This document shows, piece after piece, positions 48,571-58,855 of a DNA stretch of 64,000 nucleotides. Below the pieces are notes generated by a model that saw only the letters and a list, made by a program, of their open reading frames with translations, made no database searches and was not told where the DNA came from. The stretch is from Pycnococcus provasolii (taxonomy: Eukaryota > Chlorophyta > Pseudoscourfieldiophyceae > Pseudoscourfieldiales). Position numbers and translations under genes: made by a program. The stretch covers positions 1,178,001 through 1,242,000 of the forward strand of contig CP150547.1 in the NCBI GenBank assembly GCA_049487715.1, written 5' to 3'. Numbering within the stretch: the first letter of the stretch is position 1; each line of letters begins with the position of its first letter.

Positions 48571-50841
48571 TCATATTGTCGTCGTCGTCAACACCATCGG
48601 CGTTGCTGTCGACGCCGGCGCCGCCGTCGTCGGCAAAGACAACGGGCCAGCGCCAACTAGTAAATTAGACCAGGTGTAGCTAACATGGTGCACGGGAGTG
48701 CATTTCGTGAGGTAGTCGCCAACTACCCAGCCACTTGCTGGGAACGCTATTTGGCTACCTGGGAATGCGGGCGTGGAGATCGGAGCGGGAGCATGCAGGC
48801 GGACATTCGATCCCTCGCTCACAAGCCTGGGGCCGTGGAAGGTGCGAACGTGTCCGTCCGCGCTGCCTGTCGTCAGCAGAGGGCCGTGCTCTCCCGCCGA
48901 CGTGCAGACAGACCAGATGGGACCAGATCTGGAGACGCCAGTGACGCGCTTCAGCAACTTACCCGCCGCCAGGTCGAACACTGCTAAGTCGCCCGCGGCA
49001 TCACCAGCCACAATCCATCCGCCGCCTGGCGTCACCGCCACGCATGTGACGGCGTCTGCCGCTCCACCGAGCGTGCGCACACAGCCACCGGATCGAATGT
49101 CCCATAGCTTGACGCATCTGTCATCCGACGCCGTGGCAACGTAAGACCCGTTTGGGTGCCACGCGACGGCATTCACGTCGCTCACGTGACCCACGCGTCC
49201 ACCGAAGATGCGCACCGGGCCGCTCGCACGTTCGGCGCTCCATAGCGCTGCGATGCGATCAGCCCCCGCGGTGCAGAAAGACGAGCAAGAGCTCGGGTGC
49301 CACCGTGCATCCCAGATTGGTTGACCCTGACGGTGTCCCCAAGAGTATACGTGCAGGCATGCGCCCACAGGGTGCTCGTCATCGCCAACCACGCCAGGGG
49401 CCCACACGCGCGCACAGCCGTCGCGGCCTGCGGAGAGAAGCAGGCCGTGCTCCGAGCACCAGTCCACCGAGTAGCTCGCGCCATTCGCGCCAGCCAGCAC
49501 AACGCCTCGCGGCGCTCCCCCAACGGTACTGGAACTCCCGCCGCCGCCATTGGCCGCAGCGGCATCTCGCACACCATCCTTCCACGCGTCTACCGCGGGA
49601 CTGTGCAAGTTGCCCGTAGTCTCGCGCGGATTCATGTGCCAAACGCGCACGAGCCCATCGCCAAACGCTGCAGCCATGGCGCTGCCGTCAGGGTGCACGC
49701 TGGCGGATGTCATCGCGCCTCCTCCCGCACCCGCGTGCGTGACGGTGAAGAAGACACAGTCCGGCGTCTTGTCCTCCGGTCCGCCGAGAGAAATGCGCCT
49801 CCGCATGTGAGCAAGTCTCCTAGCCTCCCACACGGCGTCGTGCGTGGGAAGAGGCACGCGAGGCTCTCGAACACGTGAGAGATGTGCGCCATCGACGCCG
49901 AGTACTGCAAGCTTCCCAGCCTCCTTCGCCTTGCGTCTTGCGGCTCCGCCATCCGCGTCACCGCCAGCCTGCTCCTCAGCCTCCCTCCCCGCCAGCTCCT
50001 CGGCGAGCCGGTCCTCGAGGTTCGACGCGTTCAGACCCAGCGACAGCTGCGGCGCGTCCGCGACATCGTCGCCGTGGCCGTCGTCGGTAACGCGCTGCCG
50101 CTTTGCCGCTGCCTCACCGTCCGCGTCATCGGAGCCGACGACGTGCACGTCGAGCCGCCGATTGACGAGAAGCAGGATATCGCGTGGCACGTCGGGCGAC
50201 TGCAAGAAGTGCAGGAGGATGTCGAGCGCGTACGCATCCACGGGAACGGGCGTTCGCTCCTCGAGGTATCGCAGGCTCGTCGGGTTCTCGCGCAGGTGCT
50301 CGGGCAAACTCACCATTTGCAGCTCCTTCAGCTCCTTCGATCTCGCGCCAGGTCGCGACGCGGTGCTGTTGGCGTCCGAGAACCGGGTCTCAAACTCTCG
50401 TAGGAATTCCAAAGCCTCCGTAGCATGTTCGCGCAGCACGAGCTCTAGAAAAACGTGCACGTACAGAGGATAGAGTACTCCCGCGAGTGCGGGTCGATAT
50501 CGGTCGAGCGTCGCATCTACAAAGTCGTACAGTCTCCCGTAGCCCTGCACGAGTGCCTCGGGCGAGCTCCGGCGTGCATCCACGAGCGAAACGTGGTCTG
50601 CGATCGCCGCCGCGCCACCGCCAGCGTCCCAGCGCCCGAGATTCGCGCTGAGCGCCATCACGGCGTCGTCCAGTGCCGGGGCAGGAGCTCCAACCGCCGC
50701 TGATGCTCCGGCTGCTGCTGCACCCGCCGCTAAATTTTGCGAGCGAGCGAGGATTTCCGAGCGCAGTGCGTCCTCCGCCTGCGTGAACCCGCACGCCTGG
50801 AAGTACCGCACGACGAGCGCCTGGAAGTCCGTCTCTCTCAT
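48571..50841 (-). CDS. TAF5: TFIID subunit TAF5
   Basis: 756 residues from the ATG at 50841; the frame extends further upstream but has no TAF5 character. N-terminal LisH (FQALVVRYFQACGFTQAEDAL), then the TAF5 NTD2 dimerisation domain (YGRLYDFVDATLDRYRPALAGVLYPLYVHVFLELV, HATEALEFLREFETRF), an acidic linker, and a C-terminal WD40 propeller (FFTVTHAGAGGGAMTSASVHPDGSAMAAAF, WDARWHPSSCSSF, NAVAWHPNGSYVATASDDRCVKLWD). It ends DYLTKCTPVHHVSYTWSNLLVGAG as TAF5 does. Scaffold of TFIID (and SAGA) in Pol II initiation. Starts 282 bp from the divergent twin-CX9C gene. Confidence 0.93.
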   Translation of the reverse strand: MRETDFQALVVRYFQACGFTQAEDALRSEILARSQNLAAGAAAAGASAAVGAPAPALDDAVMALSANLGRWDAGGGAAAIADHVSLVDARRSSPEALVQGYGRLYDFVDATLDRYRPALAGVLYPLYVHVFLELVLREHATEALEFLREFETRFSDANSTASRPGARSKELKELQMVSLPEHLRENPTSLRYLEERTPVPVDAYALDILLHFLQSPDVPRDILLLVNRRLDVHVVGSDDADGEAAAKRQRVTDDGHGDDVADAPQLSLGLNASNLEDRLAEELAGREAEEQAGGDADGGAARRKAKEAGKLAVLGVDGAHLSRVREPRVPLPTHDAVWEARRLAHMRRRISLGGPEDKTPDCVFFTVTHAGAGGGAMTSASVHPDGSAMAAAFGDGLVRVWHMNPRETTGNLHSPAVDAWKDGVRDAAAANGGGGSSSTVGGAPRGVVLAGANGASYSVDWCSEHGLLLSAGRDGCARVWAPGVVGDDEHPVGACLHVYSWGHRQGQPIWDARWHPSSCSSFCTAGADRIAALWSAERASGPVRIFGGRVGHVSDVNAVAWHPNGSYVATASDDRCVKLWDIRSGGCVRTLGGAADAVTCVAVTPGGGWIVAGDAAGDLAVFDLAAGKLLKRVTGVSRSGPIWSVCTSAGEHGPLLTTGSADGHVRTFHGPRLVSEGSNVRLHAPAPISTPAFPGSQIAFPASGWVVGDYLTKCTPVHHVSYTWSNLLVGAGPLSLPTTAAPASTATPMVLTTTTI

Positions 50842-51123
50842 TAGACGGTGCAGTACCAGGCGTGACGCGCGCACGCACGGACTGGACTCACGCGGGTGGC
50901 AGCACGCGACACGCAACACGCCAAAAGCGACGCGCGACGCACCGGCGGCGGCGGAGGGAGAATGAGCGAAACCGAACCAGGGTGGAATTCCCATCAGATT
51001 CCCATCCCCGAATAATCCGAAGTAGTAATAATCCGAAGTAGTCGGGTTTGCATTTCCCGCAGGATTGGTCGGGGCCAACTCGGCTCCGCATTTGCCACAC
51101 ATCCCGCTGAGCATTGTCAGATC

Positions 51124-51555
51124 ATGAGCGAAGAGCAGCAGCCACCGCGCGGCCGCAACCTGCCCACGCACGGCATGGGCCCGGACAGCGAGCAAGCGCG
51201 GTCCGTCCACCGCGTCCTCGTCAACAGGGAGAGAAAACAAAAGGCGATCGACGCGTGCGACGATTGCCAGCTGAAGTACATCAAGTGTCTGAACAACATG
51301 GATTACATAAGCTATTTTCGGGCCATGCAGAGCGGCGGTATGTGCAACGACGAGTTCAAGGCCTTCTCGGACTGCTACCACGCGGCGCGCGGTCCCTTGC
51401 AGAATCCTGCGAATGACGCTGCGTTCTCGATGGACACGCCTGTTCCCGAGTACGCGTTTTGGAGCCGGTGGGTTCGGTCCTTGGGCATTCACAGAGACAT
51501 GTTTGGAGGCGTGCTAAAGCCTATAGTAGTTTGGGAGACAGAGAACACCGCAGAG

Positions 51556-51587
<32 letters not shown>

Positions 51588-51633
51588 TGCACCCACCACG
51601 GCGCCCACCAAGGTGTGGTGGAGGTTCTGGTAG
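51124..51633 (+). CDS. Twin CX9C protein, probable mitochondrial intermembrane space
   Basis: 169 residues. Two CX9C motifs: CDDCQLKYIKC near 40-50 and CNDEFKAFSDC near 72-82. These form a helix-turn-helix coiled-coil (CHCH-type) fold oxidised by MIA40 and held in the intermembrane space. Members serve in respiratory-complex assembly or lipid/iron handling. The loop YISYFRAMQSGGM between the motifs is CMC1/COX-assembly-like, but the exact member is not identified. C terminus is extended with a Trp-rich segment and a run of ten Pro, ending KVWWRFW. Divergent from TAF5 with a 282-bp shared promoter. Confidence 0.75.
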
Positions 51634-51827
51634 AGCCCTTGTAAACTAAGCTTACGACGCCCACCATGGCATGAAAGGTTGGCATGAACCCCGAACCCCA
51701 AACCCCCAACTTTTTGCCGGCCTGCCGAGAGGGCTTCCGAAGTCCGGGGGGATCTTCCGGGGGGACGAAAAGTCCTGACGAAAAGGCTCGTCGAACATTC
51801 CGACCCATCCGAGCTATATCCGGTGTC

Positions 51828-54800
51828 ATGGGGGCGCCGGCGGCGAACGGCAACGACAATGATGCGCTCTTCGACGCGTCGCCCCTGGAACGGCACCGGC
51901 GCGTGTCGTCCATCCTGGACCCGCACGCCGCATCGGGGGCACGAGGCGCACGATCCCTTGCCGTGCAGCGCGCCGTCGAGACGTTCGTGCTCTGCGCACA
52001 GGCGGCGACGCCACTCTTGCAAGTCGAGCACGCCGAGGAACGCGCGTGGTTCCGAAGCAAAGAAAACACCGGGAAAGACATGCCAACAACCACAGCCGAC
52101 CTCACCGACGGTGAACGCGTGTTGTGCGACGGCTGCGAAGCTGGCATATTCGACCTGTACTTTACATGCGCGAAGTGCGAGAGCGACTTCTGCCCCTTCT
52201 GCGCGGCGGAGGCGCGCATCGACGACGCCAAGGACGCTAACGATAAAGGGAAAGGCGTCGACGAGCTTCCCATGACAACCGCTGCGGCACCACGCGCCAT
52301 GGCCACCGCGCGAGACATTGCGCGAAGCGGAGCTGCGGCGAGGAGACTTGCGAACGCGGGTGGTGCAGCCGCCCTAGGCCTGGGCATACCAACCGCGCTG
52401 CTCGGCATTTTCCGCGGCGAGCAGTGGCCAGGAGAGACCCAAAATGGAAGCGCGGCGAGCGGCGCGCTTCCCATGCCTGCGTCGTCGCCGCCTTGCCCGT
52501 GCTGCGCGAGAGACGCGAAAGAAGACTGCACGCCGGCAGCTGCTAAGCATCCAGCAGCGCACGGCGGGAACGCAACGCAGGCAGCTTTACCGCCTACTAG
52601 GTCTGCCGTGGCCTGCACCACTGCCGCTGGCAACCGCGCCAGGGCCCGCGAGCTGCGAAATTTCGCTGCCAAGACTTCGACGTTTACACAACCCGCCGGG
52701 GGGCACCATACTGCCCGGGCTTCTCGTCGTACCGGGCGGTGTCAACGACGCCGACGCCGACGACAACAACAAGGAGACAATGGGCAGTCTCTGCGTACCC
52801 ACAGTGCGCAGCCGTGGCGTGGGTGAGCCGAACGGCATCCTCGTTGTGAAGCTTGTCCCACCACGCGGATCGTCTCTGCAGAGCAGCAGGCGATCGAGCG
52901 GTGGTGGTGGCGCGGGCATTCATAGCATTCACACGGGCTTTCACACGCGCGAGCGCACGTCCACTGATCGACCGACCACCGCGGTGACGCATCTGCATGC
53001 GCTGCGCAATTGCCTTGCCGATGGATCTCCAGTGCTCGTGTGCGGTTGCCTCGGAGCTTCCACCGCTCAGTGGGACCCCGGCTTTTTCCAAGCTTACCAT
53101 AGGCGGCTGTACAAGTCGTCCAAGGTGGACGTGGACGACTGCGACGACGGCGCCGTGGTGACCATCGCAACGGATGACTTCTGGAAAGGATACACCACCG
53201 GGGACACCTACTTCTCGAAACCGTCGTGCTACAATCTGAAGGACTGGCCTGTGGATAGCACGCTTGCCGAGATGCTGCCAGAGCAGTACGAGGACTTGGT
53301 GCAGCGTGTGCTGCCATTTCTACCGTACACAAGCCCATCGTGCACCCTCAAGTCGACTAGTCGAGGCGCGGATGCACTTTCGGAGACATGGCTGCCAGGC
53401 TCACGCAACATACTCGCTGCAGGAGGAACTGCAACGAGCAGGGGCAAGGAGTTGTGGGGCCAGGATGGCGGGCCCGATGTGGGACCTAAACTTCACTTCT
53501 CCATGGGCCGAGGCCCGACGCCTCCGAAGCTTCCGATGGGCCTCGGAGCGTCTGTGGAGAAACTCTCTGTCGTTGAAGCGGACATCTGCGCCATTGTGAT
53601 GCACGCCACAAAGTCGTCGAGTGCCAGCAAGTCAAAGCTGTCCGAACTGCCCAAGCCATCTCACGAGACGTCGCAAAGAAGCCACGAGCCGGTTTGCGTT
53701 TGGCACATTTTTACGCCGCACGAAGCGGCCCCGCTCAACGACTGGATTCTTCGCAACAGGAGCAACCTCGTCAAGAGCACACAGGAATCTTGGCTTACGA
53801 CAGGGAAGTTGAACGACCCGCTCTTCGACAGCGCCGTATACCTGCAACCCCGTGAGCTTGAGCGTATCAGCCAGGAACTGGGCATCACGCCACTCATTAT
53901 CTACCAGAATGTCGGAGAGGCGGTGATCATACCAGCTGGATGCGTGTACCAAATCCTGAATGTGCGTGCAAACACGCGGGCTGTGATCGACTTCCTTGGT
54001 CCAGAGAGCTGCCTGAGGGCTGCGGAAGTTATGCAACGTGCGCGTAAACTTCCGGAGGATCATTGGCGTCGCGAGGATAGGCTGCTTCTGAACCACCTGT
54101 TCCGGTGCAGCATGTATGAAACGGCTGAAATGCTGGAGAAACACCTGCAGTCACCCAAATCGAAGGCTGCGGAAAGCTCCCCAAGTCCTCGTCTTGGCGG
54201 CAGCAAGTCCGGTGGCAGCAAGTCTGGTGGCAGCAAGTCTGGCGGCAGCAAATCTACAGCACCGTCGCGCAAGCGTGCTCGAACGGCACAGAAGGACGAG
54301 GAGGAAGCAGAGATCGAAGTCGTTGCAACGGCGGCAGGTGCCAACGCCGCAGCTACCACCATGGCAAATGAAAAGGGCAGTCTGCCAAAGGCAATGGAGG
54401 TGCATGACAACGACGATCGCGAGGGTGCGAGTGCTGGTGGCGACGTGGAGATGTGCGATGCTGCCGCTGCCGCTGCAGCCGCTGCATTTGCATTTGCAGC
54501 AGCGGCTGAGGCTGCTGCTTTACCTAGCATCGTCGATACACCCACCGCGAATGCAGCAACCCTAACCGCAGCCGCTAGCATTGCCCCTGCACTTGAGGAG
54601 GAAGAGGAGGAGGAGGATGACGAGGAGCCAGATGTGGCAATGGAAGAGCCACAGGACGAGGAAGAGCAGCAGCAGCAGGCTGAGGACAACAACAATGTCG
54701 ACAACGAGGAGGAGGAGGTCGACGAGGACGACGAGGACGACGAGGCACGCCAGCTTCGCCTCCGCAAGGCAGCTGCCGCGGCGATTGCAGAGCTCTCCGA

Positions 54801-55371
54801 TGACGACGTGACGGAAGACGACGATACAGGTGCTTTGCCACTCCCTCCCCCATCACCTCCATTGCCGCCTGTGGAATCAATGGATGAACCACCGGAGCCG
54901 CCGGAGATGGTGCTCGACACAGCGCTTGACTCGCCTGTAGATGAGCTAAATCAGCTACGCGACCAACTTGCTGTTGAGACCGCGGATGCGATAGCGGCAT
55001 CCACTGCGGCTCACGAAGCTGAGAATGCTGCAAATGTCGCAATGGCTGCCGCGGCAACAGTGATTGGCCTTGATCCACCTTCAGCGGCAGTGGATACGGC
55101 AGTCACAACGCGGCTGAAGGTGGACGACATCACCGGTGCGATCTCGCATCCGTCGACAGGTGCATGGATGGGGAGCATGGTGGAGCCAGTCGTTCCAAAA
55201 AATCCATTTGAGATTTACGCGAATGATGTCGACACGATTATTGCAAGCTCAGCTCAGCCATATCAGGCACCTCCCGTGTGGGGTGCGACGCCAAGCTACG
55301 CTGGCGGTGGGCGGAGCGTTGGCGGCGGCCGTGGTCACAGTGGACACGCGCAAGCTCGTCAGCGTCGGTGA
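51828..55371 (+). CDS. KDM3/JMJ25-like JmjC protein, iron ligands absent (frame break inside)
   Basis: Two overlapping frames appear to form one gene. Frame A (51828-about 52600) holds the Zn module LCDGCEAGIFDLYFTCAKCESDFCPFC, as in KDM3/IBM1. Frame B (about 52700-55371) holds the linker, LKDWPVDSTLAEMLPEQYEDL, DVGPKLHFSMG and a JmjC core ending GEAVIIPAGCVYQILNVRANTRAVIDFLGPES. No consensus intron donor is visible at the switch, so the junction is unresolved. Histone H3K9me2/1 demethylases of this family need HxD...H. Here the HLD position reads KLS, and the PAGxPH His is Tyr. A 15-bp GGSKS repeat (54198-54257) and long Ala/Glu/Asp-rich tail follow. Predicted non-catalytic chromatin protein. 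Confidence 0.72.
54198..54257. repeat. 15-bp minisatellite encoding GGSKS
   Basis: Four copies of a GGTGGCAGCAAGTCT-like unit, in frame. Confidence 0.9.
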
Positions 55372-55564
55372 CGTGCAACGGAGTATAATTTTGCTTCTTT
55401 TTGGTTGCGACAACAATGTGTGATGTCTTCTCTTTCTCTTTGTGTGCGTGCGTGTGTGTGTGTGTGCATATGTCAAGTAAATATTTTATTGCTTTAACAA
55501 TCAACTATTTTGTATTGAAGAAGAACGATACATTATATAGAAAGCTGTACAACGCCGCTGCGCT

Positions 55565-58126
55565 TCAAGCGCCACAGTCGCCTGCGCCCGAACGCCAATC
55601 GCACGCGGGTGTTCTCCACGATTTGCCATAAAATTGAGACAACAACCTTAGACGGTCCTGCCGCACGTACCAACCCTTGGGCGATTCTGCATCTACGACG
55701 ACGCCGTGCAGGCCCGCCTCTCGGAACGCCGTTGCAACGGAGCTATCGTTCCTTGGCAGAACTTTCGCCAAGCGCGAGGGTGGTGACGTGCGTTCCTCCG
55801 CCAAGACGTCTAAGAAGGTGGGCGTCAAAGCAGTTCGGCATCGCGACGCGCTCGTGCACTTAATTGCGGCATTGCGAAGCACGAATGGACTGTTCCACTT
55901 CGCGGCTGCCGTGCCTCCACCGCCACCTCCTGTCTCAATACCAGCGGAGAGGCTGAATCCTCTCCACTGATCACGCTTGAAGTAAAGAGGAAGAGGAGCT
56001 TGATAAATCATGCGCCACGTGCCATCAACCTTCGTCAAGATATATGTGCTTTTCGCCGCGGTGAGTGGCGCAACCATCGAACCAAGAAGACGCTCCATGG
56101 GGCGTGACACAGCAACTGCACCTTTTGCTTTCCACGGTAGCAGCGCGCCGTCGCGGACCATTCCAAGAAGGCTCGAACGCCATAGACTCCAACGTGGTCC
56201 CACCTCAACCGGTGGTGGTGCACCCCTCGATCGGCCACCCGCGGGCACGGCAGAAGACGACGGCACACTCGCGCCAGCCGCATCAAAAGCCTCCGAGATC
56301 TGGTCAATCATATGTTTGATCAAATGAGCGCAGCATACGAGGTCCTTTGGGTTCGACGGGCGCGCCATCGGGTCGCGCTGCAGACAGTGCTTGGAAGTGC
56401 GAGCGCACCCAAGCCATCGCACGTAACCGCCTGCGGAAAGGATTCGGCGGAAGCCGTAGAGATCACCCACCGCATGAGCACGTGCGTAGCCATCCTGCCG
56501 CATGCGGTCGAGCATACTCGTTCGTGGCCGCGTAAATGCTGCAACACCACGGCATCGCAAAACGCGCAGCTTGCCGCGCGCCTTAAGAAAGAATGCGAGG
56601 CGAGCGTACGGGCGCAGCGTGGTTGGCCATCTCCCCACGAGTGTCTGCAGGCGTTCCGCTTTGGCAAGGAAGACACTCGGTGCCATATTGCACCGCTGAC
56701 ATCCACGCTCGTACAGCAGGCTGCTCACATTTCCACGAAACGCCCCCGCGTCGTAAAAGCCGTAGTTCAGCGTGTAGTGCGCGACGGAGACGATACAAGG
56801 CGTCGCGTCACCTTCCACCTCGCCTGCCACCACGTCGGTATTTTTCAGCGTATCGAGGCGATCGCACAAATCTTCCAAATGAAGTACTTTCACGCCATCC
56901 ATCGTTGATCCGTCAATCACGAGAACCTTCACGTTTTTCGCGCCGTCGGGCCACGGCAGCGGCGACTGGTCTTTCACAGCGCTCGCGCGTGGCGGCCACA
57001 CGAATTGCTGCGCCATCTCCGCCGCGGTGGCATTGTCGCTTCCCGTCAGACGCACGTGCACACGCCCGCATCCTTCGTAGTCGAATGCGGGGTAGCCCTT
57101 ATTCTGCGTCCGAACAAGCTCGCCAATGTCAACGACGCGCCGTCCGGTCTTCACGAAGGGCTCAGTCTCTGCAACGCTCGGTACCGGGTCAAGGCCGACG
57201 AATGTGTCGCCCACAACCTTGCGCGCGGAAACAGTTAGCAAGCTTTGTAGCAGAGTCGACGTTTCCTGCTGCCGGTAGTACGACCTTACGCTCTGCCCAT
57301 TGCGCTTCAGCTCCTCGCGGCGTTTCTCAGCCGTCCACGCATTCCGGATCTTGCGTTCCTCCAAGCGCTTCTCCTTGCGCGCATCCGCCTCCGTGTGAAC
57401 AGCGTATAGCGTTGTGTGTTTCGTACTGGAGGCTTTTGTCGTACTGCGCGTAGACGACACTCTGCCTTGATCGTGCGTCGCATCCTTTGTGTTGGGCGCT
57501 TCAGAGGAGATTGTCTTACCGCTGTCGTCTTCGATGTCCGCAGCTCCACCGTCGGCGTCAGTGTCGGCGTCGGCGTCGCCCTCTCCTTGCTGACCACCTT
57601 CGCCTTCGCCGTCAAGGAAAATAGGCGCGTCCTCGTTCAGCTCATCATCAAGACTCATGTTGTTATTATCCTCTAGCGAGTCGTTATCGCCGTCGCCGTC
57701 GCCGCTGCGGTTGCTGTCACCGTCGCCGTCGCCGTCGTCAGACTCGGCATTCACAATTCTATCTCCGTCAAAGGTGCCATCTGCATTCGTTTCAGGTTGT
57801 GCACCCTCATCCACTATTGTCTGACTCTGTTCTTCGCGGCCGGAGCTCCAGCCCCCTGTCATCTCCACTTCTGCCTCGCGATCGTGCTGGTAGCCACCGT
57901 CGTCGCCGCTGCCGTCCGCGTCGTCCGTCGAAGCGTCGAGAACGGAATCGAGCGACTCTCCCTCAAGCATCGAGTCGTCACCCTCGTCCAGCGCGATTTC
58001 GTTTGTCGCATATCGCATCCGCACGTATGCCACGCCGCACAGCGCATACATGACGATTGCCAGCGGCACGAACACGCGCATGTTGCTCCCTCGCGCCCCG
58101 GCCTGCCGCCGGCCGGCCGGCGACAT
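55565..58126 (-). CDS. Type II membrane protein with a degenerate LicD/fukutin-like domain
   Basis: 853 residues. Signal anchor VFVPLAIVMYALCGVAYV (about 18-35), then about 200 residues of Asp/Glu/Ser-rich stem (GDGDGDND and similar), then a luminal globular region with many Cys. The segment LWRSSLLGMVRDGALLPWKAKGAVAV near 640-665 aligns with the LicD hallmark GTLLGAVRxGxxIPWDDDxD; the C terminus (RLRLLSQFYGKSWRTP) resembles the LicD YGxxWxTP end. LicD/fukutin/FKRP transfer phosphocholine or ribitol-phosphate to glycans. The metal-binding Asp triad (WDDD) reads WKAKG, so activity is doubtful. Golgi location is inferred from topology. A different glycan-modifying fold remains possible. Confidence 0.5.
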   Translation of the reverse strand: MSPAGRRQAGARGSNMRVFVPLAIVMYALCGVAYVRMRYATNEIALDEGDDSMLEGESLDSVLDASTDDADGSGDDGGYQHDREAEVEMTGGWSSGREEQSQTIVDEGAQPETNADGTFDGDRIVNAESDDGDGDGDSNRSGDGDGDNDSLEDNNNMSLDDELNEDAPIFLDGEGEGGQQGEGDADADTDADGGAADIEDDSGKTISSEAPNTKDATHDQGRVSSTRSTTKASSTKHTTLYAVHTEADARKEKRLEERKIRNAWTAEKRREELKRNGQSVRSYYRQQETSTLLQSLLTVSARKVVGDTFVGLDPVPSVAETEPFVKTGRRVVDIGELVRTQNKGYPAFDYEGCGRVHVRLTGSDNATAAEMAQQFVWPPRASAVKDQSPLPWPDGAKNVKVLVIDGSTMDGVKVLHLEDLCDRLDTLKNTDVVAGEVEGDATPCIVSVAHYTLNYGFYDAGAFRGNVSSLLYERGCQRCNMAPSVFLAKAERLQTLVGRWPTTLRPYARLAFFLKARGKLRVLRCRGVAAFTRPRTSMLDRMRQDGYARAHAVGDLYGFRRILSAGGYVRWLGCARTSKHCLQRDPMARPSNPKDLVCCAHLIKHMIDQISEAFDAAGASVPSSSAVPAGGRSRGAPPPVEVGPRWSLWRSSLLGMVRDGALLPWKAKGAVAVSRPMERLLGSMVAPLTAAKSTYILTKVDGTWRMIYQAPLPLYFKRDQWRGFSLSAGIETGGGGGGTAAAKWNSPFVLRNAAIKCTSASRCRTALTPTFLDVLAEERTSPPSRLAKVLPRNDSSVATAFREAGLHGVVVDAESPKGWYVRQDRLRLLSQFYGKSWRTPACDWRSGAGDCGA

Positions 58127-58855
58127 ATGCGCTTAGGCCACCTTAAGGCACGCAACGCAGGAGGCGTTTACTAGGCTCCAGGCAGAGAGAAGGCACAGGA
58201 GGGTGAGGCGGGCGCGGCCACCAGGCGGAGCGAGCAGGGCAGGGCGACGAAACGCGGGAGTGGAGTGGAGTGGAATGGCCGCCACGGATGGCACCACAGT
58301 CCACAGGGCAACGTGTTATGTATCTATCCGAAACGGAAAGGCCCACCTAGGCCCAGGGGTTGTACTGTAGGCCTGGTTGTACTGGTATAGGATAGCGTCA
58401 TAGCGAACAATCTCGAGTTCGGGGTTTCGTTTGGGCGTTTAGCTTTCCGAGGCCAGCATGTTTGGTATGTGGTATGTGGTGGTGGTGTGATGGCCAAGCA
58501 CTGCCGGACTGGGTCGAAAACACTGCCCGGGTCTTGTGGTAAAAAGGTGGGGGGGGGAGGGAGCGCACGCCGCACGACTCCTACCACCCTATTACATACT
58601 AGTCTATCGTAGGCGGGTACAGGACTTTAAGTGGTCACGCAGCACGCCATATGTCCTCAGAAAAACTTAGTAGTACTACGGTAGTTTGTACCGGTACTGT
58701 ATATGCTGCAGGCTAACTTACGGTAGGACCTTTTGTCTAAAAAAACAAATGCTCAACACGAAAACTCTGATGAAAGAAATGATTACTCAATCACGGGCCT
58801 GGCCGATCACGTCGTCTCCCCATGCAACGCGATGCACGCGACATGCGCCGAGGCT
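58127..58855. other. Intergenic, no gene recognised
   Basis: 729 bp from the LicD-like start to the PGI stop. It includes a GGAGTGGAGTGGAGTGGAATGG stretch (58256-58277), a G-run near 58549-58560, CTATCGTAGG at 58604-58613 and repeated ACGGTAG words (58678, 58720). No RNA gene found by eye. Confidence 0.6.

Noticed and set aside
52600-52803. Intron joining the two KDM3 frames at GTCTGC...CACAG
   Set aside because: The donor is non-consensus and the join is not supported by family alignment, so it was not called.
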